Source: Comamonadaceae bacterium (lineage in GTDB: Bacteria > Pseudomonadota > Gammaproteobacteria > Burkholderiales > Burkholderiaceae_C). From it: a stretch of 11,030 nucleotides of DNA. Position numbers and translations under genes: made by a program. Location of the stretch: the NCBI GenBank assembly GCA_947458415.1, contig CANGZG010000076.1:1-11030 (forward strand), written 5' to 3'. Positions 1 to 6,529 of this stretch are shown here, one piece after another. The notes under the pieces are model-generated. The model was not told the DNA's origin, ran no database searches, and saw only the letters and a list, made by a program, of their open reading frames with translations. The stretch's first letter is position 1, and the number at the start of each line of letters is the position of its first letter.

Positions 1-69
1 CACGGCTGCGAGGAAGATGGGAATGCCGACAGAAGGTTTGACCACTGTCCAGATTTTTCCGTAGATCAT
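1..69 (-). CDS. pucA: LH2 light-harvesting alpha chain (partial, 3' end outside window)
   Basis: Only the first 23 codons are inside the window: an ATG at 69-67 followed by GKIWTVVKPSVGIP and then the start of the membrane helix (IFLAAV). The family is a roughly 50-70 residue single-pass inner-membrane peptide that, with a beta partner, binds bacteriochlorophyll and carotenoid in the peripheral LH2 ring and passes energy to LH1 and the reaction centre. The GK-[IV]-W-x-VV-x-P-x-x-G-[IV]-P start is typical of LH2 alpha; LH1 alpha usually begins MW-[RK]-IW followed by D-P-R-R. An AGGAG at 80-76 sits six bases before the ATG. It lies 12 bp after pucB, in the beta-then-alpha order usual for these operons. 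The alpha-chain histidine that ligates B850 lies beyond the window, so the LH2 call rests on the N-terminus and on pucB. Confidence 0.85.
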   Translation of the reverse strand, partial: MIYGKIWTVVKPSVGIPIFLAAV

Positions 70-81
70 GTGGTGCTCCTT

Positions 82-228
82 TTATTTCAGCCAAGGGGAA
101 TAAATGTACGCCAGCAAGTGCGCCAACGCTGCAATCATTCCAAAGATTTGAGTCCCTTGGATGAGGTGCCGATGAATCTCTTCTGACTCGGCTTCTGTCA
201 GGCCTGTGGGCCCTACTTTGTCTGACAT
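82..228 (-). CDS. pucB: LH2 light-harvesting beta chain
   Basis: This is a 48-residue protein, a normal length for an antenna beta chain. It has a short acidic cytoplasmic head (GLTEAESEEIH, residues 9-19), one membrane helix (about 22-42) and a final SPWLK. His37 in AALAHLLAY is the expected bacteriochlorophyll (B850) ligand, and His19, 18 residues earlier, matches the second conserved His near B800. The QGTQIFG segment aligns with D-G-T-R-[IV]-F of LH2 beta chains and not with the QSF-type segment of LH1 beta, so I call LH2. Gln27 replaces the Arg usually found ten residues before the ligand His. The start is the ATG at 228-226, with GGAG eight bases upstream. It is the first gene of a leftward operon with pucA; pucC or further antenna genes may follow outside the window. 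Confidence 0.9.
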   Translation of the reverse strand: MSDKVGPTGLTEAESEEIHRHLIQGTQIFGMIAALAHLLAYIYSPWLK

Positions 229-258
229 GGTGTTATCTCCTTGAAAGATTTTCACGTC

Positions 259-275
259 CGTGCAAAACCCGCACG
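259..275 (-). other. Second small stem-loop in pucBA leader
   Basis: CGTGC-(7 nt)-GCACG forms a 5-bp stem about 30 bases upstream of the pucB start. It is short and could be chance. It is listed because it stands in tandem with the 285-303 stem-loop in the same leader. Confidence 0.25.
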
Positions 276-284
276 AGGGTTACT

Positions 285-303
285 TGTGACCCCCATGGCC
301 ACA
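285..303 (-). other. Possible stem-loop in pucBA leader
   Basis: In the leftward transcript UGUGGCC-(5 nt)-GGUCACA can form a 7-bp stem including one G-U pair. No U-run follows, so it is not a terminator. It may stabilise the 5' end of the antenna mRNA, which must be abundant, but this is inference. Confidence 0.35.
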
Positions 304-333
304 AATGGTTCAATCCCTTACGGAATTAAAGTG

Positions 334-361
334 ATTTTAGGTTGACACTTTAATCTGTCAA
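334..361 (-). promoter_or_regulatory. Predicted pucBA promoter
   Basis: On the minus strand a perfect TTGACA (361-356) is separated by 16 bp from TAAAAT (339-334), a near-consensus sigma-70 promoter pointing at pucB. Transcription would start near 327, giving a leader of about 99 nt. The -35 box lies inside the palindrome GTTGACA-N8-TGTCAAC (341-362) and overlaps the PpsR-like box, a layout expected for a repressed photosynthesis promoter. This is prediction from sequence only. Confidence 0.65.
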
Positions 362-373
362 CATTTATTTACA
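356..373. promoter_or_regulatory. PpsR/CrtJ-type operator (TGT-N12-ACA)
   Basis: TGTCA-N8-TTACA fits the known PpsR/CrtJ consensus TGT-N12-ACA, often TGTCA-N8-TGACA, with one deviation in the extended form. PpsR represses puc, bch and crt promoters in aerobic or high-light conditions in purple bacteria. The box covers the -35 element of the predicted pucBA promoter, consistent with repression by occlusion. It is also upstream of the rightward promoter for the GluQ-TrmB gene, so an effect on that gene is conceivable but not shown. Confidence 0.6.
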
Positions 374-375
374 GC

Positions 376-406
376 TTGTTTTCTGGCGCTGAAAACTGCG
401 TATACT
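376..406 (+). promoter_or_regulatory. Predicted promoter for the gluQ-trmB/pseudouridine synthase genes
   Basis: TATACT (401-406) is a good -10 hexamer. TTGTTT (376-381) is a plausible -35, though the 19-bp spacing is long. Transcription would begin near 413, leaving about 42 nt before the ATG at 455. There is no recognisable Shine-Dalgarno directly before that ATG. The promoter is back-to-back with the pucBA promoter. Confidence 0.4.
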
Positions 407-454
407 CATCGCAACCTATTGAATTCATTGACTATTTTTCATTTTCCAAAATAA

Positions 455-2098
455 ATGCGTTACCGTGGCCGCTTTGCCCCCTCGCCGACAGGGCCCTTGC
501 ACGCCGGTTCTTTGGTGGCTGCGCTGGCCAGTTGGCTGGACGCAAAAGCTCACCGTGGTACGTGGTTGGTCCGTATCGAGGACGTCGACGGGCCACGTTG
601 TTCGGTTGAGGCCGCACAAACCCAGTTGGCGCAACTGCAAGCTTGCCACTTGTTCAGTGATGAACCGGTGACATGGCAATCGCAACGCACCAGCCATTAC
701 CAAGCAGCGCTGACGCGATTGCGCGAACAACACGCGGTGTATGCATGCTGCTGCTCACGCGCTGACATTTCAAAAGTGTTGCTGGCTTTGGGTGTGGCCA
801 CCGAAAGGCATCGCGACATGCCTTACCCAGGCAGCTGTCGCGGTCTGTCTTTGCCCTACCAAACCGGCTTGTCTGTGCGCTTCAAGGTCCAACCTGGCAT
901 GCAGTCGTGGCGCGACAGACGGCTTGGAGACCAAGCGCAAAACCTGGTCACTGCGGTGGGCGACTTCGTTTTACAGCGAAGCGATGGACTGTGGGCTTAC
1001 CAACTGGCCGTGGTGGTTGACGACGCCGCACAAGGCATCACACACGTGGTGCGCGGCGAAGACTTGGCAGACAACACGCCCCGACAAATTCAACTTCAGC
1101 AAGCGCTGGGGTTTCCTACGCCTGTGTATTTGCACACACCGCTTGTGTTGGCGACGGATGGTGAAAAACTCTCCAAGCAAAATGGCGCGCTCAGCGTCAA
1201 CGTTGCCACACCCGAACTCGCCTTGGCGGCTCTGCAATCGGCAGCGAGTCACTTGCAACTGCCGATCCAAGCGGCAGACACTTGCGCGCAAGCACTGGCC
1301 CAATGGGTGCAGCCTTGGCGCGAGCGCTGGGGAATGTCCCGCCATGACTGGCTTCCACAGGCACAATCGGTATCCCTTTGCGAGCCCTTCGACATGAACA
1401 GCCCTGCCCCCGCGCATGTTGCGCACCCGAAAACCATCAAGAGCTTTGTCACCCGCGCAGGCAGAACCACCAGCGGGCAAGCAAAAGCGTTGGCAGAACT
1501 GGGGCCACGTTTTGTGTTGCCATTTCAAAAAAAGTTGTTGTCGGCGCAAGAAGCCTTTGGACGCGCTGGCGGTTTGATTTTGGAAATTGGCTTTGGCATG
1601 GGCGACGCCACCGCACAGATTGCAGCCGTGCGACCTGACGACAATTTTTTATGCTGTGAAGTGCACGAACCAGGCGTGGGCGCCTTGCTCAAGCGCATGG
1701 GTGAGGCTGGCATAGACAACATCCGTATCTTGCAACACGATGCTGTGGATGTCATCGAGCACATGTTGGATGCCAACAGTTTGGACGGCGTCCATGTCTT
1801 TTTCCCCGACCCTTGGCACAAGTTGCGACACCACAAACGGCGATTGATACAAACGCCATTCGTACAGCATTTGGTTCAACGGATCAAACCCGGCGGGTAT
1901 GTGCATTGCGCCACCGATTGGGAGCCTTATGCACATCACATGCTGCAAGTGTTTCAAGCTGAGCCCCTGTTGAGGAACCGCAGTCAGCGTGCCGATGGGT
2001 TTGCCGACCAACCCGTTTACAGGCCATTGACCAAGTTTGAAAACCGAGGACTCAAACTCGGGCATGGCGTGTGGGACGTGGTGTTTCACCGCGTTTGA
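455..2098 (+). CDS. Fused glutamyl-Q tRNA(Asp) synthetase and tRNA (guanine46-N7)-methyltransferase
   Basis: One uninterrupted 547-residue frame covers two enzymes normally made separately. Residues 1 to about 300 are GluQ (GluQRS): RGRFAPSPTGPLHAGSL at the start with the HIGH-like HAGS (16-19), cysteines at 98-100 plus Tyr124 and Cys128 for zinc, and the KMSKS-like KLSK (238-241). GluQ activates glutamate and attaches it to queuosine-34 of tRNA(Asp). Residues about 314-547 are a full TrmB: SAM loop EIGFGMG (377-383), PDPWHK (451-456), and TKFENRG (526-532) followed by the usual LGHGVWD near the end. TrmB methylates G46 in the tRNA variable loop. Met314 (codon at 1394) is where a separate TrmB would start, but no ribosome site precedes it. 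The junction ATGA at 1394-1397 would be a four-base stop/start overlap if the upstream frame were shifted by one. Real fusion, recent frameshift and sequencing error are all possible. The start at 455 fits the family N-terminus. Confidence 0.9.
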   Translation: MRYRGRFAPSPTGPLHAGSLVAALASWLDAKAHRGTWLVRIEDVDGPRCSVEAAQTQLAQLQACHLFSDEPVTWQSQRTSHYQAALTRLREQHAVYACCCSRADISKVLLALGVATERHRDMPYPGSCRGLSLPYQTGLSVRFKVQPGMQSWRDRRLGDQAQNLVTAVGDFVLQRSDGLWAYQLAVVVDDAAQGITHVVRGEDLADNTPRQIQLQQALGFPTPVYLHTPLVLATDGEKLSKQNGALSVNVATPELALAALQSAASHLQLPIQAADTCAQALAQWVQPWRERWGMSRHDWLPQAQSVSLCEPFDMNSPAPAHVAHPKTIKSFVTRAGRTTSGQAKALAELGPRFVLPFQKKLLSAQEAFGRAGGLILEIGFGMGDATAQIAAVRPDDNFLCCEVHEPGVGALLKRMGEAGIDNIRILQHDAVDVIEHMLDANSLDGVHVFFPDPWHKLRHHKRRLIQTPFVQHLVQRIKPGGYVHCATDWEPYAHHMLQVFQAEPLLRNRSQRADGFADQPVYRPLTKFENRGLKLGHGVWDVVFHRV

Positions 2099-2114
2099 GT
2101 GCGAAGGCTTTCGC

Positions 2115-3047
2115 ATGCGGTTGTCGCCACCAGCCCCCGATTTACCTGTGTTGAACGGGGTGGGGCCGTCACGGGTGGTTTTGCCTTCGGGCAATTGGCT
2201 GACCATTCTGGATTTTTTGAGCGAACGCTTTCCCCATGTGGACAAACTGCAATGGCAAGCGCGCATGCTTGAACGCAAGGTACTGAAACACGATGGCTCA
2301 GCCGTGCACCCAGAGGAGCCCTATCGACCGCAGCAATCCATTTTTTATTACCGCCATGTTGACACCGAATTGGCCTTGCCCTTTTCAGTGAAGGTGTTGT
2401 TCGAAGATGAACATTTGGTGGTTGCAGACAAGCCGCATTTCATGCCAGTCACACCAGGGGGGCACTATCTGCAAAACAGCGTGTTGGTTCAACTCAAACT
2501 CGCCACCGGTTGCCGCACGTTGTCACCTGTTCACCGGCTCGACAGAGAAACCGCAGGTTTGGTGTTGTTGTGCAAACAAGCTGGCGATCGCGCTGCGTAC
2601 CACGCGATGTTTCGCCAGCATCGAGTGCACAAATCGTATGAGGCGGTGGCCGGTTATCGCGAAGAGCTGATCGCGCCCAAAGTACACCGCAGCCGCATAG
2701 AGGACGACCCGCGTTTCTTCTTGTCGCGTGAAGTGGCAGGAGCGCCTAACAGTGAAACCCGTGTGCGCATGTTGAAGCGCTTGAACGAATCAGCCTTGTA
2801 TTTGCTCGAGCCGGTGACCGGTCGCCGTCACCAATTGCGGCTGCACATGTGGTCGCTGGGCGCGCCTGTCTTTGGTGATCAGTTTTATCCCACCGTCATC
2901 AGAGGTCCGAACGAGCCGGATGATTTTTCTTCGCCGTTGCAATTGCTGGCCAAGCGCTTGGCTTTCATTGACCCGGTGACAGGACAGCAACGGGAATGGT
3001 CCAGTCAACAAACATTGAAACTGAGCGAAGAACACGCGCCAGTGTGA
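2115..3047 (+). CDS. RluA-family pseudouridine synthase
   Basis: A 310-residue protein that isomerises specific uridines in rRNA or tRNA to pseudouridine. The hallmark HRLDRETAG is at 140-148, with catalytic Asp143 (family consensus HRLD-x-x-T-[SA]-G). Other family blocks are KSYEAVAGY (173-181), GRRHQLRLHM (236-245) and QLLAKRLAF (276-284). Residues about 25-80 form a degenerate S4-like N-terminal region. I chose the ATG at 2115 because an upstream in-frame ATG at 2037 lies inside the trmB part of the preceding gene; from 2115 the gap to that stop is 16 bp, which suggests co-transcription. The target RNA position cannot be read from the sequence: it could be a tRNA-32/23S-746 type or another RluA-like enzyme. 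It ends 16 bp from the end of convergent alaS, with no terminator visible between them. Confidence 0.88.
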   Translation: MRLSPPAPDLPVLNGVGPSRVVLPSGNWLTILDFLSERFPHVDKLQWQARMLERKVLKHDGSAVHPEEPYRPQQSIFYYRHVDTELALPFSVKVLFEDEHLVVADKPHFMPVTPGGHYLQNSVLVQLKLATGCRTLSPVHRLDRETAGLVLLCKQAGDRAAYHAMFRQHRVHKSYEAVAGYREELIAPKVHRSRIEDDPRFFLSREVAGAPNSETRVRMLKRLNESALYLLEPVTGRRHQLRLHMWSLGAPVFGDQFYPTVIRGPNEPDDFSSPLQLLAKRLAFIDPVTGQQREWSSQQTLKLSEEHAPV

Positions 3048-3063
3048 ACCCTCTCGGCTCGAA

Positions 3064-5715
3064 TCACAAACGCTCATTCACCCACGCTTGAACGCTGGCC
3101 AACGCCTTGTCCAAGCCAGCGGGTTGTGTGCCTCCGGCCATTGCCATGTCGGGTTTGCCGCCGCCTTTGCCACCCACTTGCTGGGCCACAAAATTCACCA
3201 AGTCACCGGCTTTCACCTTGGCCAACGTGTCATTGGTCACGCCTGCGGCCAATTGGACTTTCTCGCCATCGACACTGGCCAGCACCAACACCGCTGTCTT
3301 GAGTTTGTTTTTCAATTGGTCCAAGGTGTCGCGCAAGGCTTTGGCATCGGCGCCGGGCAACACCGCAGCCAGCAACTTCACGCCTTTGATGTCGACCGCT
3401 TTGGCAAGCAAATCATCGCCTTGCGAAGACGCCAACTTGCCCTTTAACGCAGACATGTCTTTTTCCAAACCACGGACTTGATCGAGCAGTTGTTCTAAGC
3501 GGTGGTTCAATTCAGCCGGCACCGACTTGAGCGTCGCGCAAGCTTGGTTGACCGTGTCTTCCATGGTTTGAACATAAGCCAACGCATGCGCCCCGGTGAC
3601 CGCTTCAATGCGACGCACACCTGCTGCCACACCACTTTGCGCAACCACTTTGAACAATCCGATGTCGCCGGTGCTGTGGACATGGGTGCCACCGCACAAC
3701 TCTCGACTGCTGCCAATGTCAAGCACACGCACGGTGTCGCCATACTTCTCGCCAAACAACATCATGGCGCCGGTTTTTTTCGCCGCTTCAATGTCCATCA
3801 AGCGGGCTTGCGTGGCTTGGTTGGAGAGAATTTCTTGGTTGACGCGTTGCTCGATCTCTTTGATTTGGGCGTCTGTGATCGGTCCGTGATGGGCAAAGTC
3901 AAATCGGGTGCGTTCGCTGTTGACCAAGCTGCCTTTTTGTTGCACATGTGCGCCAAGCACTTCACGCAATGCCTTGTGCATCAAATGCGTGGCTGAATGG
4001 TTGCGCACGGTGGCCGCACGCAGTTCGGTGTCAACTTTGGCGTGCAAGGTTTCGCCCACTTTGATGCTGCCTTGCACCATGAGTCCATGGTGACCAAACA
4101 CATCGGCTTTGATTTTGACCGTGTCACCCACTTCAAACCGCGCAGCCTTGCTGGACTCGCCCGCCATGAGCCAACCTTGGTCACCCAACTGGCCGCCACT
4201 CTCAGCATAAAACGGTGTGTGGTCCAACACCACCACCCCTGTTTGGCCCGCTTGCATGTCGTTCACCGACACTCCATCCACATACAAAGCCGTGACTTTG
4301 GCTTCGACTTGCAAATGGTCATAGCCTACAAATTCGTTGCTGGATCCGGTGTAGTCCAACGCCCGGTCCATCTTGAATTTACCCGCGGCACGTGCCTGCG
4401 TTTTTTGTTTTTCCATGGCGAGGTTGAAACCATCGACGTCCACACTCACGCCTCTCTCTCGGCACACATCTTGGGTCAGGTCTAGCGGAAAACCGTAGGT
4501 GTCGTGCAACTTGAATGCCACTTCACCCGAAAGTATTTTGGATTGCTCAGTCAATGAAGTGTCCAAAATATGCATCCCGTTTTCCAAGGTTTCATAGAAA
4601 CGCTCTTCTTCCGTTTTGAGTGCTTGGGTGATGCTTTGCGCCTGCGCCGCCAAACTGGGATAAGCCTCGCCCATGAGCTTGACCAAGTCGGGCACCAGTT
4701 TGTGGAAGAACGGTTTTTTCTGTCCCAGTTTGTAGCCATGGCGGATCGCACGCCGAATGATGCGTCGCTGCACATAGCCACGCCCTTCGCTGCCAGGAAT
4801 CACCCCGTCACTGACTAAAAAAGCGGTGGCGCGAATGTGGTCCGCAATCACGCGCAATGAACTGTTGTGCAAGTCGGTGCAACCGGTTTCGCGGGCGGCG
4901 GCGCGGATCAATGCGTCAAACAAATCGATCTCGTAATTGCTGTGCACATGCTGCAAGATGGCCGCGAGTCGCTCCAGGCCCATGCCGGTGTCCACGCAAG
5001 GCGCGGGCAATTTTTTCAGGCTGCCATCGGGCTGCATATCAAACTGCATGAACACGTGGTTCCATATTTCGATGAACCGGTCACCGTCTTCGTCTGGGCT
5101 GCCGGGTGGCCCGCCGGGGATGTGTGCGCCATGGTCGTAAAAAATTTCAGAGCACGGACCGCATGGCCCTGTGTCGGCCATCATCCAAAAATTGTCTGAC
5201 GCGTATTTCTTGCCTTTGTTGTCGCCAATGCGAACAATGCGATCGGCCGGCAAACCAATTTCTTTGTGCCAAATGTCATAGGCCTCGTCGTCGTCGATGT
5301 ACACCGTCACCATGAGTCGCTCGGGGGGCAATTGGTACACCTGCGTGAGCAACTCCCAACCCCATTTCAAACTGTCCCGCTTGAAGTAGTCGCCAAAGGA
5401 CCAATTGCCCAGCATTTCAAAAAAAGTGTGGTGACGGGCGGTGTAACCCACATTTTCCAAATCGTTGTGTTTGCCACCGGCGCGCAAACAGGCTTGCACG
5501 GACGCGGCGCGAACGTATGAGCGTTTGTCTTCGCCCAAAAACACATCCTTGAATTGCACCATGCCCGAGTTGGTGAACATCAACGTCGGGTCATTGCCAG
5601 GCACCAGCGGGCTGGACGCCACGACAGTGTGACCTTTGGCCGCGAAAAAATCCAAAAAGGTTTTGCGGATGTCGGCCACAGACAACTTGGGCAAAGCAGA
5701 AGGGGTTGCGTTCAT
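3064..5715 (-). CDS. alaS: Alanyl-tRNA synthetase
   Basis: An 883-residue cytosolic class II synthetase, close to the usual 870-880, that charges tRNA(Ala). The aminoacylation domain spans about residues 10-400, with the class II motif 3 segment TGMGLERL at 243-250 and RRIIRRAIRHG at 317-327. The editing domain, which hydrolyses mischarged Ser- or Gly-tRNA(Ala), carries the zinc ligands HSATH (573-577) and CGGTH (674-678). The C-Ala domain ends with the glycine-rich GGKGGGKPDMAMAGG (848-862). No frameshift or missing catalytic block is seen. The start is the ATG at 5715-5713; the upstream ribosome site is weak. The gene is convergent with the pseudouridine synthase and downstream, on the same strand, of the yefM-yoeB-like pair, but it has its own TATAAT at 5807-5802. 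Confidence 0.98.
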   Translation of the reverse strand: MNATPSALPKLSVADIRKTFLDFFAAKGHTVVASSPLVPGNDPTLMFTNSGMVQFKDVFLGEDKRSYVRAASVQACLRAGGKHNDLENVGYTARHHTFFEMLGNWSFGDYFKRDSLKWGWELLTQVYQLPPERLMVTVYIDDDEAYDIWHKEIGLPADRIVRIGDNKGKKYASDNFWMMADTGPCGPCSEIFYDHGAHIPGGPPGSPDEDGDRFIEIWNHVFMQFDMQPDGSLKKLPAPCVDTGMGLERLAAILQHVHSNYEIDLFDALIRAAARETGCTDLHNSSLRVIADHIRATAFLVSDGVIPGSEGRGYVQRRIIRRAIRHGYKLGQKKPFFHKLVPDLVKLMGEAYPSLAAQAQSITQALKTEEERFYETLENGMHILDTSLTEQSKILSGEVAFKLHDTYGFPLDLTQDVCRERGVSVDVDGFNLAMEKQKTQARAAGKFKMDRALDYTGSSNEFVGYDHLQVEAKVTALYVDGVSVNDMQAGQTGVVVLDHTPFYAESGGQLGDQGWLMAGESSKAARFEVGDTVKIKADVFGHHGLMVQGSIKVGETLHAKVDTELRAATVRNHSATHLMHKALREVLGAHVQQKGSLVNSERTRFDFAHHGPITDAQIKEIEQRVNQEILSNQATQARLMDIEAAKKTGAMMLFGEKYGDTVRVLDIGSSRELCGGTHVHSTGDIGLFKVVAQSGVAAGVRRIEAVTGAHALAYVQTMEDTVNQACATLKSVPAELNHRLEQLLDQVRGLEKDMSALKGKLASSQGDDLLAKAVDIKGVKLLAAVLPGADAKALRDTLDQLKNKLKTAVLVLASVDGEKVQLAAGVTNDTLAKVKAGDLVNFVAQQVGGKGGGKPDMAMAGGTQPAGLDKALASVQAWVNERL

Positions 5716-5748
5716 GGTGATGGAATCGTGATTCAGCGGTAACTCGGG

Positions 5749-5771
5749 GCAGTCAGCGAATCGCTGACCGC
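5749..5771 (-). promoter_or_regulatory. Strong stem-loop/palindrome in alaS leader
   Basis: The core GTCAGCGA-T-TCGCTGAC (5752-5768) is a perfect palindrome with one central base. As RNA it can extend to a 10-bp stem (with one G-U pair) around a 3-nt loop. It lies downstream of the predicted start of transcription, and no U-run follows, so it is not a simple terminator. In E. coli, AlaRS represses its own gene by binding a palindrome flanking the start of transcription; this element could have that role, but that is an inference from position and symmetry. Confidence 0.5.
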
Positions 5772-5801
5772 AGGCGCCATAGTGCTGGCGGAAAAGACCG
5801 A

Positions 5802-5807
5802 ATTATA
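5802..5807 (-). promoter_or_regulatory. Predicted -10 element of the alaS promoter
   Basis: A perfect TATAAT on the minus strand lies 86 bp before the alaS start. No good -35 is found at 16-18 bp spacing, so activity may depend on other contacts. The start of transcription would be near 5795, giving a leader of about 80 nt that contains the stem-loop at 5749-5771. Confidence 0.5.
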
Positions 5808-5927
5808 GGTTTTCACTCCTCAACAAATGGCATGGGCGTCAACCGTGTTGTGCAGGGTTTTACGCATCTCCTTTTTCTGAATCAAACTGCAACGTGCAAG
5901 CGAAGACATGCCGCATTTGCCGAGTAA

Positions 5928-6191
5928 TCAGTGGTAGTGACCGCGACAAGCAACCACAGCCAATTCGTCATCATCTGCGGCATAGACCAAGCGGTGAACA
6001 TCGTCAATGCGCCGTGACCAGTAGCCAGACAAATTGCCTACCAGCGGTTCAGGCTTTCCAATACCGTGGAATGGGTCACGCAGGGCTGACTCGATCAAGA
6101 GATTGATTCGACGCAAGGTCTTTTTGTCCTGCCCTTGCCAATAGGTGTAATCGTGCCAAGCCGCGGCTGTGAACAACAGCACCCGACTCAT
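5928..6191 (-). CDS. yoeB: YoeB-like mRNA interferase toxin
   Basis: An 87-residue protein of the RelE/YoeB group (E. coli YoeB has 84). YoeB cuts mRNA in the ribosomal A site. The conserved blocks are present: YWQGQDKKTLRRIN (17-30), GKPEPL with Glu48 (45-50), NLSGYWSRRI (53-62), HRLVY with Arg67 (66-70), and the C-terminal CRGHYH with His85 and Tyr86. These align with the known catalytic Glu46, Arg65, His83 and Tyr84 of E. coli YoeB, so the toxin looks intact. The ATG at 6191-6189 overlaps the antitoxin stop by four bases, so translation is probably coupled. The stop is 212 bp upstream of alaS on the same strand; no terminator is evident. Confidence 0.93.
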   Translation of the reverse strand: MSRVLLFTAAAWHDYTYWQGQDKKTLRRINLLIESALRDPFHGIGKPEPLVGNLSGYWSRRIDDVHRLVYAADDDELAVVACRGHYH

Positions 6192-6442
6192 GCGGTCAAC
6201 AGTTTTCTATGCTTGGCTTTGCCTGCCTTGTGTTGCGCAATGGATGAGGCGAGGTGTGCGGCATTGGCAGGGTGGGATAGCAAGTAAAGGGTCTCGGCCA
6301 TGCTTTCATATTGGGCTTGTGACATGACCACGGCGTTACCTCCCTCGCGACGTGTGATGACGGCGATATCTGCGTCATTGACTACGCCATCAATCACAGC
6401 CTTCAAACCATTGCGGGCATCGGTATAGGAGATGATTTTCAT
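6188..6442 (-). CDS. yefM: YefM-like antitoxin (Phd/YefM family)
   Basis: An 84-residue antitoxin that neutralises YoeB by binding it through its C-terminal half and represses the operon through its N-terminal DNA-binding half. Visible are the Phd/YefM N-terminus (MKIISYTDARNGLKAVID), the ITRREGGNAVVMS segment (29-41) and a helix with YESMAETLYLLSHPANAAHL (45-64) typical of YefM. The C-terminus is lysine-rich. AGG six bases before the ATG serves as a modest ribosome site. It is the first gene of the pair and overlaps yoeB by four bases. The assignment is secure from the partner and the sequence; whether the module is chromosomally fixed or recently acquired cannot be told. Confidence 0.93.
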   Translation of the reverse strand: MKIISYTDARNGLKAVIDGVVNDADIAVITRREGGNAVVMSQAQYESMAETLYLLSHPANAAHLASSIAQHKAGKAKHRKLLTA

Positions 6443-6447
6443 AGATA

Positions 6448-6478
6448 ACCTGCACAGAAATATGGACAGGTCATTCTA
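6448..6478 (-). promoter_or_regulatory. Predicted yefM-yoeB promoter and operator
   Basis: On the minus strand TAGAAT (6478-6473) is a plausible -10 box upstream of yefM; the -35 is weak. Between it and the ATG stands the inverted repeat ACCTG-N14-CAGGT (6448-6471), placed where YefM or the YefM-YoeB complex would bind for autorepression. The repeat does not match the TGTACA core known from E. coli YefM, so the operator role is only suggested by position. Confidence 0.35.
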
Positions 6479-6529
6479 TCTCACTGCCTCTGACGCAAGA
6501 AGGTGATCTGCGACCATTTGAAAACATCT

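Noticed and set aside
1..228. Reading the antenna pair as LH1 (pufBA)
   Set aside because: The alpha start GKIWTVVKPSVGIP and the beta segment QGTQIFG with AHLLAYIYSPWL match LH2 chains; LH1 signatures (D-P-R-R in alpha, an aromatic-rich R-P-W-L end in beta) are absent. The alpha chain is truncated, so a small doubt stays.
285..303. CRP- or FNR-type site in the pucBA leader (TGTGA ... CCACA)
   Set aside because: Half-site spacing is nine bases, unlike CRP (six) or FNR (four between TTGAT and ATCAA); a stem-loop explains the symmetry better.
2037..2114. Upstream ATG extension of the pseudouridine synthase
   Set aside because: These codons are an out-of-frame reading of the trmB 3' end and have no family similarity; ATG 2115 fits better.
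3048..3063. Terminator between the convergent pseudouridine synthase and alaS
   Set aside because: Only 16 bp, with no stem and T-run on either strand.
3088..5742. Many plus-strand open frames opposite alaS
   Set aside because: They are shadows of a strongly conserved synthetase gene, with no recognisable domains or ribosome sites.
5820..5867. A 15-codon minus-strand open frame upstream of alaS as an attenuation leader peptide
   Set aside because: It lies upstream of the predicted alaS -10 box, has only two alanine codons, and its GGAG touches the ATG without spacing.
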